A stretch of DNA of 22,498 nucleotides from Cudoniella acicularis. Taxonomy: Eukaryota; Ascomycota; Leotiomycetes; Helotiales; Helotiaceae. Below, piece by piece: positions 1-8,838 of the stretch. Location of the stretch: NCBI GenBank assembly GCA_013054445.1, contig JAAMPI010000947.1, positions 1 through 22,498 on the forward strand, read 5' to 3'. Below the pieces are notes generated by a model. It did no database searches. It was given only the letters and a program-made list of their open reading frames with translations, and had not been told where the DNA came from. Each line of letters begins with the position of its first letter. Position 1 is the first letter of the stretch. The position numbers and the translations under genes were made by a program.

Positions 1-376
1 TCTTCTCGACCGGCGCTTCCGCCTCCGCAGCTTCAATTTCCGGCTCCCTTGGCTCAACGTTAGCCGCACGTCCGATGCCCGCGCCTGTCGGCAGCGACGA
101 CGCAGATGGTGAGGGTGTTACCGCGGGAGAAATAACGGTTCCGGTCCCTGTTCCTGCTTCCGCGGCGCGCGTGAGTCCTGTTGCGGCGCCGGTGGTGCTG
201 GCTGTTGAACCGGCGAGCGTCTCTACCAGCGCCGCGGCGTTTTCGGTGCCGCCGAATGAGATTTCTCCATCACCGACTACCAGAGCGGGGGAGTAGGCGC
301 CGAGGTTGATGTTAAGAGGGAGGGAGGTGGCGGTGGTGGCGGAGAGGAGGGCGGCAAGGATATATGAGTAGTGCAT
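1..376 (-). CDS. Secreted protein, N-terminal part (runs off left edge)
   Basis: Reading leftwards from the ATG at 376-374, the frame stays open for 125 codons to the window edge, so the C-terminus is missing. The first residues, MHYSYILAALLSATTATS, form a typical signal peptide (short polar start, hydrophobic core, small residues at the cleavage region), so the product should enter the secretory pathway. The mature start reads LPLNINLGAYSPALVVGDGE followed by ISFGG. It is then Ala/Thr/Ser/Gly-rich and ends in a Glu/Ala-rich stretch near residues 110-125. I know similar 'LGAYSPALVVGDG' starts from uncharacterised secreted proteins of ascomycetes but cannot name a function. Codon use is GC-rich at third positions, as expected for an expressed fungal gene. 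A short open frame on the other strand (75-296) is its shadow. Confidence 0.72.
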   Translation of the reverse strand, partial: MHYSYILAALLSATTATSLPLNINLGAYSPALVVGDGEISFGGTENAAALVETLAGSTASTTGAATGLTRAAEAGTGTGTVISPAVTPSPSASSLPTGAGIGRAANVEPREPEIEAAEAEAPVEK

Positions 377-1258
377 GGTGATGGTGTTGGTGGTGAAGTC
401 GTTTATTTGTTTGTTGATTCAAGATGTGACTAGCGATGAGGTGGAAAGCTGGCTTATGCGTGGATTATGAATTAACTTTGAAAGCTTGAAATGGGAAGAC
501 TTGCTTCTGTGAATGAGTTATAGAAATGAATGTGAGCGCAGCTGGGGAAAAAAGATAAGTTTGGGGGATGTCAAACTTCTTATAGCATGAGCTTCAACCA
601 GACCAAGAGATCAGATGAATGCTATAACAATTGGCATGTTCCATCTCGAGCTGTTCTCGGACCAAAAAGGGAACACTCAGTCTTGGTGGTATACCATGAT
701 ATTCCGTTCCGAAACGTCAGTCCCCGTTACTCGTGGACGGTGGTGGCGGGAGAATCAAATGCATGGACGAAGAGGCTACAAATCGAGTAAGGAAACGTAG
801 AAGCCAAGGCTGCCGAGATATTTGTCAAAGCTCTGATACGGTCTGAAGGTACGACGGCGTAGGTGGTTCTGTGTACAAAGCAGCAGAAGCGATTTGTGAC
901 ACTGCCAATGCTGGGCACGGGTCTGACATGTTCGAACGCGTCGCATAAAATGTTAACACCACTTGGCGTGTCACGTTGTCATGAGCCTGAACATGTGTTC
1001 GGATGCAGACGGTTCCTTCTTGGGTCTAGGCCAATCTGTTCGAAGGGTCACGGTAATGGCGTGATGGTAGGGCTATTCAGATGAAGGAGGTTGAGAGAAA
1101 AGCTTAAAAGCGGGGAGTGGCACGGGGAGCTAATCTCGGGAATCGGGAAGGGCGGAAGAGAATTTTCGGGCCGCGTCACGTGCCAATATTGACTCATCTG
1201 AAACCGAATGCAACACAACGCCATCGGGAAGCCACATCAACACCGCCAAGCCATCACC
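377..1258. promoter_or_regulatory. Divergent intergenic region (secreted protein / prolyl hydroxylase)
   Basis: This 882-bp gap separates two divergent genes and should hold both promoters. I see no exon chain on either strand. Close to the hydroxylase start there is a TCACGTG box (core CACGTG at 1177-1182), directly followed by CCAAT at 1183-1187, about 75 bp upstream of the ATG. CACGTG is the general core for fungal bHLH factors and CCAAT for the HAP complex, so this pair is the best promoter candidate. Assignment to a specific factor is inference. Confidence 0.4.
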
Positions 1259-2174
1259 ATGGCAGTCATAGGTTACATCGCCGCTCTTCTGCCCCTTTAT
1301 GTGATTGTCTATCTGCCTCTCTCGCATATGCTTTTTGAGGTTGAGCAGAAACTTCCGGTTTCCCAGACTCCGGCTCTCAACAGCTCTTTCATCGCTACCG
1401 ACGAGCCCCTTTTCTGTCCACCGCACAATTACCACACCTTCATGTTATCTCAGGAGCCATTGATTATTTATATTGAGAATTTTCTCAGTGCGCAGGAGTC
1501 AGCACATCTGATAAAGATCAGGTATATCTTAGGGATCCAAAGATATCGATATCGATATCCTGGCATAAAAATCAATGAAACACGTGACTTACACAATTTT
1601 CAGTGACGACAAATGGGAACCCTCAACAGTGTCCAACGGGGCACAGACGTCCATTCAGAAAGACATCAGGTTCTCTGAGGTGGCAATAATCGATCGAGAT
1701 GATACCGTTCGCTGCATTGAGCACCGCGCTCGCGCATTTCAAGGCTGGCGACCAGATTTGCATATCGAGAGGCTGAGAACGCAAAAGTATGGAGTTGGAG
1801 GCCATTATAAAAACCACTATGATTGGAGTGGTGCGAGCAGAGAAGCGGATCGAGTGAGTACATTTATGGTGTATGTGGATGCTGATTGCGAAGGTGGAGG
1901 GACCAACTTTCCTAGGATAAAAATGCCTAATATTGGGAAGGGGAGATGGTGTGAATTTTTGGAGTGTAAACCGGAGATACTGGAACATGGGAAAGATTCT
2001 GAACAGCAGTTGGGAGTGACTTTTAAACCCGTCAAGGGGAATGCGGTGTTTTGGGAGAATTTGGGGGCTGATGGGAGAGGCTATGAGCAGACTTTTCATG
2101 CTGGATTGCCCGTACTATCTGGGACGAAAGTTGGATTGAACATTTGGAGCTGGGGACCAGCAAGGAGAAATTAA
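1259..2174 (+). CDS. Prolyl 4-hydroxylase-like Fe(II)/2-oxoglutarate dioxygenase
   Basis: Model: exons 1259-1521 and 1604-2174 with an 82-nt GT-AG intron (1522-1603) that splits a Ser codon; 277 aa. The N-terminus (about residues 3-22) is hydrophobic and looks like a signal anchor, so the catalytic domain probably faces the secretory lumen. The P4H-type 2OG-Fe(II) core is complete: iron ligands H159 and D161 in GGHYKNHYDW, distal H253 in TFHAGLP, and the 2-oxoglutarate-binding lysine K263 in GTKVGLNIW. Conserved P4H stretches EPSTV, RCIEHRARAFQGW, GGGTNFP and GVTFKPVKGNAVFWENL are present. The family hydroxylates proline in proteins or small peptides; the substrate here cannot be read. The ATG at 1259 sits in CACCATGG context. 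An in-frame ATG at 1208 would add 17 polar residues before the anchor, so I prefer 1259. Confidence 0.9.
1542..1559. repeat. 18-bp perfect palindrome (GATATC x3) in the hydroxylase intron
   Basis: Three tandem copies of GATATC form an 18-bp self-complementary stretch inside the single intron of the prolyl hydroxylase gene, between donor and branch region. Seen directly; no function assigned. Confidence 0.8.
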
Positions 2175-2903
2175 TCTATGAAGGAGGAAATTTATGCAGC
2201 CTTGTCATCGCCTTTGGATTTGGCTGTAAGTGGCTTTCCAGCCTTGTGTTTGTCTTTCAATGTCTCCAAAGAGTGGTCCAAGTTTCTCAGCCTTGTTAAA
2301 TCTTTTTTTTGTCTCATCTCCCTTCGGCTTCATTTGCGCCATCTGAATCCTTCTGCATGCGTATTTCTCAATATCAGTCAAAGCAAATAAGACAGGCCAC
2401 GTCGACTATCAACCGTCAACGACATTCACCAAAAGCCAGTCAATTAAATTCTTGCCAACTCGCAAACGCGGACCGATTCCTCTGCCAACGGTCAGCAACC
2501 CCTCCTCTCTCCAGTCTACGACCCCGCTCATCCAAAATAGTAGCCTCATGATAAGCTGAAGACCACCCAGAGCCCGCTACAATGAAATCCAAAACCAGAA
2601 CCAGAAGAACCACACGGTCAGAGTCACACAACATCGCCTGCTCACCTGACGCCGCAACATCCCAAAATACTGCACTGGTCTCAACCTCAACCTCAAGATT
2701 ATAATCCCCACCACGCACAACAGCAAGAGCAAGCATAGCCCAAACCATGGCTCCAAAGCCCTCCTCCTCCTTCAGCACCACTCTCCTAGGACCACAACCA
2801 CAGCCCCCATCCACGAACCAAAAGCGACCCCTCCTCGTCCGCCGACCAACCCAACGCCAACCCTCGACCCTTCTCCAAACCAATCAAAACAAGGCGAAAG
2901 ACA
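2175..2903. other. Intergenic stretch without a supported gene
   Basis: This 729-bp stretch separates the hydroxylase stop from the NTF2-like reading frame. From about 2560 it becomes very C/A-rich on the plus strand. Open frames there (for example 2747-3118 on + and 2440-2883 on -) consist of low-complexity Pro/Thr/Gln or Trp/Arg/Gly runs without recognisable motifs, so I treat them as composition artefacts. It may hold a 5' leader of the downstream gene. Confidence 0.4.
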
Positions 2904-3371
2904 ATGCCACCACCTCCAGACCCCACTTCCGCTCCCACATGAACCCGATCCAAATCCGAAGCCGCCGTGCTTGCTACCCTCGCAACCTGGAGCCACGGAA
3001 TAGCCACCTCATCTTCCTCCCTCCTAACTTCCACCATCCACGGTCCCGGCCTCACCTTCCGCACTGGCACCCCTTCACCAATCCCACCCGAGGGTTTCCA
3101 CGCCATGTCTTTGTCTAAACTTGTGCACTACATCGTTGCCGCTGGGAAAGAAGAGCCTATCGAGGGAAGCCTCGATGCTGAGGAGGCGTTGGTGAGAGTA
3201 GATGGGAATCTGGCGATGGCGTGGGCGAAATGGGTTAGTTTGGCGGGTGGGAGAAAGAGTCATGAAGGGACTATTCTGTTTGTTTTGGTTAAGGGGAACA
3301 GTGAAGGGGAGGGGAAAGAGGAGAAGTGGGTAATTGTTAGTATTGCGGATAATTTGGTTGCAGTGTCGTGA
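2904..3371 (+). pseudogene. NTF2/SnoaL-like protein with an in-frame stop
   Basis: From ATG 2904 the frame encodes 12 residues (MPPPPDPTSAPT), meets TGA at 2940-2942, then continues open to the stop at 3369-3371, about 155 codons in all. Downstream the protein reads SEAAVLATLATWSHG (helix 1 of the fold), FRTGTPSPIPPEGFHAMS, VRVDGNLAMAWAKWV, SHEGTILFVLVKG and EKWVIVSIADN. The last three are the strand pattern of small NTF2-like/SnoaL-like proteins (alpha+beta cone). Such proteins bind or convert small ligands; no specific function is implied. The TGA lies before the conserved fold, so the gene may be broken, may start further in (ATG 3105 would remove the first helix), or the stop may be a sequence error. 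A CGA-to-TGA change would fit CpG deamination, but that is inference. Confidence 0.55.
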
Positions 3372-4210
3372 GTCGTCTAGTGGTGTTGGTTTTGTTGTTT
3401 TGAGGTGCTTTGTCAAGTTTGGAGCTCGCTTTTATGCGCCAAGCAAACCCTTGAAAACTCGAGCCCAAAAATCCGAACCGAATTGTATTTACAGCAAACA
3501 AGTTAGTAAGATGAAACAAAATTTGATCATTTGGATCGACTTTTGAAATAAGGAAAATTGATTTGCAGCATTCGCAGCCAGGGGTTGATCGGAGGCGGGG
3601 TAACCTTTGTGAGAATCCCGATAAAGGGGAAATTGACCCCAGTGAGGAACATGCACCCCGCTTATGATTTTTGGCCTAATTGGGAAACGACGTCAGATGT
3701 GCTGACAACAACGGGAGTGCAAAAACCCATATTGCTAAGGATCTGGAATGAAAATTTCGGAGTGCATGGATCCTCGGAGAGAACCTTCGGAATTCCGCAG
3801 TCTATAATTATACTCCGAAGGTGATGTTTTTGCTGGCGAATATCTGGGTCCTTTATTTATTACCGGATTCTAAGAATTCTTATTGGCTCTTTGGGATTTA
3901 AGTGTAATTTAGGTTCAATTTTCAAGCTGTTTAAAGGTCAACTTGTGTCCGTAAGACTCCGGTGTATCCTTGAGTCCGAAATCACGGGGTCCACAAAGTA
4001 CTTTCAAGCAATGATATTCCTTCAAGGCACAGCATAAGCAGATTGCATAGATTCAATTCCACCTGGAAACATACGAATTCAAATGCTGCCTGAATGGTTT
4101 ACTTGTTCATAATTTAAGTCTTCTATAAAGTCTCAATGCTCGCCTTCCTAAAAGTTCTTCATCACACAAGCATCCGCTCCCGCTTGATCACTTGGCACTC
4201 CTTCTACAAA
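3372..4210. promoter_or_regulatory. Intergenic region upstream of the esterase
   Basis: This 839-bp stretch has no convincing exon. A frame at 3558-3824 has no family motif and I leave it out. Visible elements are a GC-box-like GGCGGGG near 3594-3600 (resembling the CreA-type SYGGRG core), a 9-bp inverted repeat at 3783-3822, and the palindrome CGGAATTCCG at 3788-3797. All lie 390-620 bp upstream of the esterase ATG. Confidence 0.35.
3783..3822. repeat. 9-bp inverted repeat with an overlapping CGG-N4-CCG palindrome
   Basis: ACCTTCGGA at 3783-3791 is repeated inverted as TCCGAAGGT at 3814-3822 (22-nt spacer). The left arm overlaps a perfect 10-bp palindrome, CGGAATTCCG (3788-3797). Inverted CGG triplets are the classical binding architecture of Zn2Cys6 regulators, so this is a candidate operator for the esterase gene. 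Binding is inference. Confidence 0.45.
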
Positions 4211-6060
4211 ATGATTAAGTCTACCTTTTTGCTCGCAGCTTCGACTGTAGTCTTCGCAAACAATTCAACTCTTCCTATTGTTGACCTTGGTTACGAGGTT
4301 CATCAAGCGATTGATTTCAATGTAAGCCCACCTTCCCAAACGATAGAATTTACTCACACCCTTCTAGTCCACAGGTCAATATTTCACCTTCTCCAATATA
4401 CGTTTCGGAGATGCCCCACTTGGCGAGCAACGCTTCTCAGCACCAACATTCCCAAAAATCGTAGATCGCACAGTAACCAATGGCAGTGTTGCAAGAACAT
4501 GTCCAGGGGTTTCAATGTGCTGGAACATTGTTCAGACCGAATTTCAATTCGCGTAATGCTAGTGGCCAGGCTTTCGACGTCGATGCAGCCCTTACACAAC
4601 TTGAGGCCTCAAATTGTTCTACAACTCTTCCTGAGGACCCGACCGTCACCGAAGACTGCCTGTTTCTTGATATCATGGTCCCAGAAACCATCTTCGATAA
4701 GCGTGCTGAAAAGGGAGGCAAGGGTGCTCCTGTTCTTGTGTGGATATTCGGCGGTGGATACGTATTCGGCTCAAAGACACTTTGGGGAAATCCAGCTGGC
4801 TTGATTGAGGCGAGTGGACTATCAGGAACGGACGGAGTGGTTTTCGTCGAAATTAACTACCGGGTATTTCCTCTTATTCCTGCAGGGTAAAAAGGAAGCT
4901 AACCATCATATAGCTCGGTGCCTTTGGCTTTCTTTCTGGTCCTAAATATAGAGCCGATGGCGGTTTTGAAAACGCTGGTTCTTTATGACCAGCGACTTGC
5001 TCTCGACTGGATCCAACAGAACATTCACCTTTTTGGTGGAGACCCTGAGAGAGTAACCCTCATGGGGGAATCCGCAGGAGGTGGATCGATTCTACTCCAA
5101 ACAACTGCCTTTGGAGGATCGAAGGGGCCAGTTCCATTTAAGCAAGTCATCGCACAAAGCCCAAATACTTTACTTGATCTCACCGCGGAAAACCAGGATA
5201 AGAATTATGAAAAGTTTCTCAGTCTTTTGAACGTCACTAGCTTGGAACAAGCCAAAAGCCTGCCTTCAAGTGCTTTGATTATGGCAAATTATCTTTTGCT
5301 CGCGGGATCTCCTATAGGCGATTTTCCGATGGGACCTGTAAGTTCAAGTTCTGAAATTCTCTCCGGAAATGGGATATTAACAGATCTAAAGACCATCGAC
5401 GGTACGTTTATCCCAGACAACCCACTCCGACTTTTCCCTCGAGGCCAATACGACCACTCCGTTTCCGTAATGGTCGGCTTCACCAACCAAGAAGGCTTCA
5501 CTATTGCACCTGCAACGATCAATTCCTCCGAAACATTCAGCGCATACCTCACCGATTATCTCGTCCCAGGATTGACTCCCGCCGCTTACTCCACAGTAAT
5601 CAACGACCTTTACCCACCAATATTCGATGGTTCCTTTGGTTACACGGGCCAGTATCGCCGAGCTGTCGAGCTGGTAACAGACTTCGCCTTCAAGTGTCCG
5701 GCACAAGAATTCGTTCGCTCTTCCGCCTCACCAGGGTATGGATACGACTTTGACGTTTTCCCAGCTACACATGGCCAAGACATTGCATATACATTTTTCA
5801 ATGGTGAGAATTCCGACGCCCTAGATTTTGGGTTTGGGACGTATAATGGTACATTGGCGAAGATGATGCAGGGCTATTTCACTTCTTTTGCGGCGACTGG
5901 AAATCCGAATGCTGCGAATGAGAAGACGGGGGCCGCGCTGTTTGAGAAGTATGCGGGTGGGAATGTGATGAATTTAACGAATGTTGGGATTGAGGTGATT
6001 CCAGACCCGACGCTGAATAAGAGGTGTGCGTTTTGGCAAACGACGCCGTATGTGCCGTAA
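4211..6060 (+). pseudogene. Secreted type-B carboxylesterase (lipase/cholinesterase family), two +1 frameshifts
   Basis: Signal peptide MIKSTFLLAASTVVFA starts at ATG 4211. Introns are 4322-4367 and 4864-4913, both TAG acceptors. The alpha/beta-hydrolase is otherwise complete at about 580 codons: oxyanion loop WIFGGGYVFG, nucleophile Ser in GESAGG (codon 5071-5073), acidic region GFTNQEGF, catalytic His in ATHGQD (5770-5772), then a short C-terminus. The frame breaks twice. One extra base lies near 4551-4554, where EFQFA runs into a stop while NASGQAFDVD continues in the next frame. Another lies at 4978-4980, between [20 protein letters not shown] and [12 protein letters not shown]. The second cannot be an intron because it cuts a conserved block. 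The first could in principle be replaced by an intron starting in GTGCTGG near 4516, at the cost of conserved residues. The remaining frame is well preserved, so inactivation is recent or these are sequencing errors. Intact enzymes of this family hydrolyse carboxylic esters outside the cell. Confidence 0.82.
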
Positions 6061-7448
6061 GTTCACGGGGGAAATATCGTTGTTGAGTTCTCAGCATCTC
6101 CACTCAGTTTTTTTCTCGTTCGTCAACGTTGATGCATCGTGAGAAAGTGTGGAGGATGTACTATGTTACTGCGGGGTAATTTTGGAAAGAAACGAATGTA
6201 ACTTAACTTCTCCCTTGTAGATTTTAAACTTTTTTTTTTTTTAGCTAATTACCTGGTTGCAAATTTTCTGCATCTTTTGATCATTTCATCAATTTTCATG
6301 AAGTGAGCCACGGAATGGAAGAGTAATGTTTCTCGAGCATGGTGCTATATACATATTGCGAGGAAACAAGTGAAGGTAACAGTAACAGAATACTAAGAAC
6401 TAACATTTAAACCTTTCTTTTAGTTCATTATTTCAGCCGAATTTGAAATAAAATTTTAATAACTCACTTGAGTGGTTTGGTGGTGCCTATTTTATCGGCT
6501 ACACTTAAGCGAGGGACGAAAAGGGGGTGGTGGCACTATGGTATGGAAAAGGTGGGGGCGGCAAGTACGAGGCGCAGGTAGTCTACTAGTGAGATAATCA
6601 ATAAACTTATGAGACACTACATAAGACGCTAGTGAAGGCGCTAGCCTGTATAAATTACTGCGATATGGAACAAAACTGTAAATTTCATCCGAAGAATGAA
6701 TTCCAGAGGTTGAGGGAGGACTGGTATCTAAGAGGAGGGAGAGAAGGCTGAGGTAGCCAAGGCAGTTGAAACGCTTGTTAAGCGTATAAATTGCGCTAGT
6801 GAAGACGCTAGCATATGTAAAATACTGAGATGTGTAACAAAATTTTGCTGTTTCTTCCGATTGTTCGGAAAAGTGAGTATCAAGAGAAAGATAGAGAGTG
6901 GGAGACAACCTCGGCACCAGCTACTATCTACGTGTTATTAACACTCTAGGCATGACGCCAGTATATATGGGCTTATGCGAAATGCAATAAAAGTTTTGCA
7001 CTTCATCCGATCTATCGCGAGTTATAAAAGTGAATATCCAGAGACAGATACAAGCGGAGAACGACAACATCGGCCTCGATACTAGCTACTATTTGAGCGA
7101 TATTTACACGTTAGCACAGATGCTAGTATATATAAATCACTGCGAAGTGCAACAAAACTTTTGGTCTTTGTCTGATCTCTCGCAAAAGTGAATTTGAACC
7201 TCGGCAGCAGCCACCGCACCCGCCACCGCGCGCCCAAATTGCAGCACATTCCCTCCCATGTAAGAGTACAGTGATTTTCATGTTTTTATCCGAATCTCAT
7301 GTTATCTGATGTCTATTTCTAAAGTAAAAATCATTGGAATTTCTAACCGCCTTTCTACGATATCACCTCTAGGAGATATCCAAAGAACTTCTCAGCAACA
7401 GAAGAGAAAAAATAGTTTCACCCAGCTGCCTTCAACTAGTTAGTGCAC
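6061..7448. other. Long convergent intergenic region with degenerate repeats
   Basis: This stretch of nearly 1.4 kb lies between the 3' ends of the esterase (+) and the reductase (-). It should contain both transcript ends. It holds a T13 run at about 6229-6241 and a block of four degenerate repeats (6625-7215, listed separately). I see no exon chain; a 141-codon minus-strand frame at 6492-6917 overlaps the repeats and has no motif. Confidence 0.5.
6625..7215. repeat. Four degenerate tandem repeats, period about 150-167 bp
   Basis: Units are anchored by GAYGCTAG-like motifs at 6637, 6804, 6954 and 7119 (spacings 167, 150, 165). Each is followed by a TATATA/TGTATAAA-like stretch, then CTGCGA or similar, then AACAAAAC at 6669, 6837, 6986 and 7151. 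Downstream blocks also recur: TCCGAT, AAAAGTGA, AGAGAAAGATA and CCTCGGCA (the last at 6909 and 7199). The first two units also share the preceding CGCTAGTGAAG. Identity between units is moderate, so duplication is old or the units are under loose constraint. No coding potential, target-site duplications or terminal repeats were seen, so I cannot assign them to a transposon. Confidence 0.7.
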
Positions 7449-8378
7449 TCAAGCGCTCTCCCTCACAATCCTCACCATCGTCTCCTCAAAATCCTCCACC
7501 GGCAACCCCAACCTCTCATTCCACAACCCCCTCGTCCTCGAAAAATTATTAAACCCCCCATGCCCATAAATAGCCGCGGTAATAACCTCAAAATCACCAT
7601 CTTTATACGCTACACCTTCCTCCCCACCTTTACTCGCTCTCAACTTCTCCAACCCAAACTTCGCCAATTCCTCTGTCTCCGCACTTTCCACCTCAAACTT
7701 TGCCCCCGTCAGCCTCTCCAAAGTACCCAGAATCTTGTTTTGAGTCAGGGTAAACGAGTTCACGTATACATATTTGTTCTTCGTTTCTTCCAAGTGCTCA
7801 GGAGCCAAAACAGCAACCACGGACCTTCCAATTTGTGCCACGTTCGTAACTTCATATTCTGTCTCTCCACCATCGAAAATAGTTGCTTTCTTCGCCTTCA
7901 AATCCCATCCAAACAAGCCCGGGATTTTAAAGGCCCAGTCGAAGAATGCGCCGACGCAGATAGCAGTCCACTCTATTTCCGTCTCTCGACCTTTCAGATA
8001 AGCAACTGTCTCTTGTTTTGGGGCTGCGGGTGGCAAGAGGGCTGGGATAGAGGGAAGCGATGTGTCGATGCCGTATTCAGACGGGATGAAGCGTTTCACC
8101 CCTGCGGCGATAGCGGTGGAGATAATGGCGTTTTGGAGGAAGGTTGAAAAGGTTGCGATGGTGGAGACGATGGCGCCGATTCCGTGGAAAGCTTTTAGGA
8201 GAGAGGCCTCGCTATAATCTGTGGGGTGCACTTTGACGGTCGAGGGAAAGGTACGCGTTGAGGATTCTCGTGTGAGGACTGAGACGGTGAAGTTGGCGGC
8301 AAGGAGGGCGTCGACGATGGGCTGTCCGACGCTGCCCGATGCGCCGATTACCATGACTGTTTTGATGGATTGAGACAT
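7449..8378 (-). CDS. NmrA-like / isoflavone-reductase-like NAD(P)-binding protein
   Basis: Single-exon, 309 aa. The start MSQSIKTVMVIGASGSVGQ gives a Rossmann fold with the GxxGxxG dinucleotide motif at residues 12-18 (G12, G15, G18), followed by the usual beta-alpha-beta pattern. RFIPSEYG (about residues 95-102) is characteristic of the NmrA/PCBER-like (CipA-like) branch of atypical short-chain dehydrogenases in fungi. Members are either small-molecule reductases or redox sensors that modulate regulators; sequence alone does not decide. Length matches the family and the frame is intact. It is divergent from the Zn2Cys6 gene with a 460-bp shared promoter, suggesting common control. It may reduce a substrate in the same pathway as the downstream dehydrogenases or act as a cofactor-sensing partner of the regulator; both are inference. 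Confidence 0.92.
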   Translation of the reverse strand: MSQSIKTVMVIGASGSVGQPIVDALLAANFTVSVLTRESSTRTFPSTVKVHPTDYSEASLLKAFHGIGAIVSTIATFSTFLQNAIISTAIAAGVKRFIPSEYGIDTSLPSIPALLPPAAPKQETVAYLKGRETEIEWTAICVGAFFDWAFKIPGLFGWDLKAKKATIFDGGETEYEVTNVAQIGRSVVAVLAPEHLEETKNKYVYVNSFTLTQNKILGTLERLTGAKFEVESAETEELAKFGLEKLRASKGGEEGVAYKDGDFEVITAAIYGHGGFNNFSRTRGLWNERLGLPVEDFEETMVRIVRESA

Positions 8379-8838
8379 AGTTTTTTCAAGTTAAGTTGGA
8401 TTGGGCAGAAAGAGTTACGGAAGTTCGATTAAAATTCGATGGAGCGGAGATGAAGTAATTGAAAGGAAGTGATTGAAAAAAAAAAACGAAAGACATTGCA
8501 GGAGAGCAGGCCCTATATATACCTCACACTTTCCAAGAAAAGAGAAAGAAAACAGTTGCTGATAAATGGTTTTGATAGTTATTCGGACTTCACCCAAAAA
8601 CCGAAAATAATCAAGGGGGGTCTGTCATCACAGGAGGGCGAAGCGAGTGCAGACTAAGCCTCAAGAAGTTTAGTCTGCACTCTCCAAATCCTTGGAGGCA
8701 AAGGACCCACTCACCTCTGACTCGTCACAGGGGTACTACAAGAGACAGCTTTCCACAGTATTTGAGCATCTCGGCCTCTTGACCCATTGATCTCTTCTTC
8801 ACTTTTGTAGTCGTCACTAAATAAGACCCGAGGACGTG
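8379..8838. promoter_or_regulatory. Shared divergent promoter of reductase and Zn2Cys6 regulator
   Basis: This 460-bp region lies between two divergent starts. It contains an A10 run near 8476-8486, a purine-rich stretch, and a perfect 13-bp inverted repeat at 8645-8682 (listed separately). No exon signal was seen. Confidence 0.6.
8645..8682. repeat. Perfect 13-bp inverted repeat in the divergent promoter
   Basis: GAGTGCAGACTAA (8645-8657) and its exact reverse complement TTAGTCTGCACTC (8670-8682) flank a 12-nt spacer. It lies 157-194 bp upstream of the regulator ATG and about 270-300 bp upstream of the reductase ATG. The symmetry and the position between two divergent genes make it a good operator candidate. 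A transcript hairpin in the regulator's 5' leader is the other reading. Confidence 0.75.

Noticed and set aside
2440..2883. 147-codon minus-strand frame
   Set aside because: Trp/Arg/Gly-rich composition mirrors a C-rich plus strand; no motif, no splice partners.
3558..3824. 88-codon frame upstream of the esterase
   Set aside because: No motif or splice context; promoter-like content.
4516..4562. Intron as an explanation for the first esterase frameshift
   Set aside because: The donor GTGCTG is weak, no good branch site is present, and it would remove the segment around WNIVQTEF, which fits the family. Kept only as an alternative.
6625..7215. CRISPR-like array
   Set aside because: Units are about 160 bp, degenerate and without short identical repeats or unique spacers; the genome is eukaryotic.
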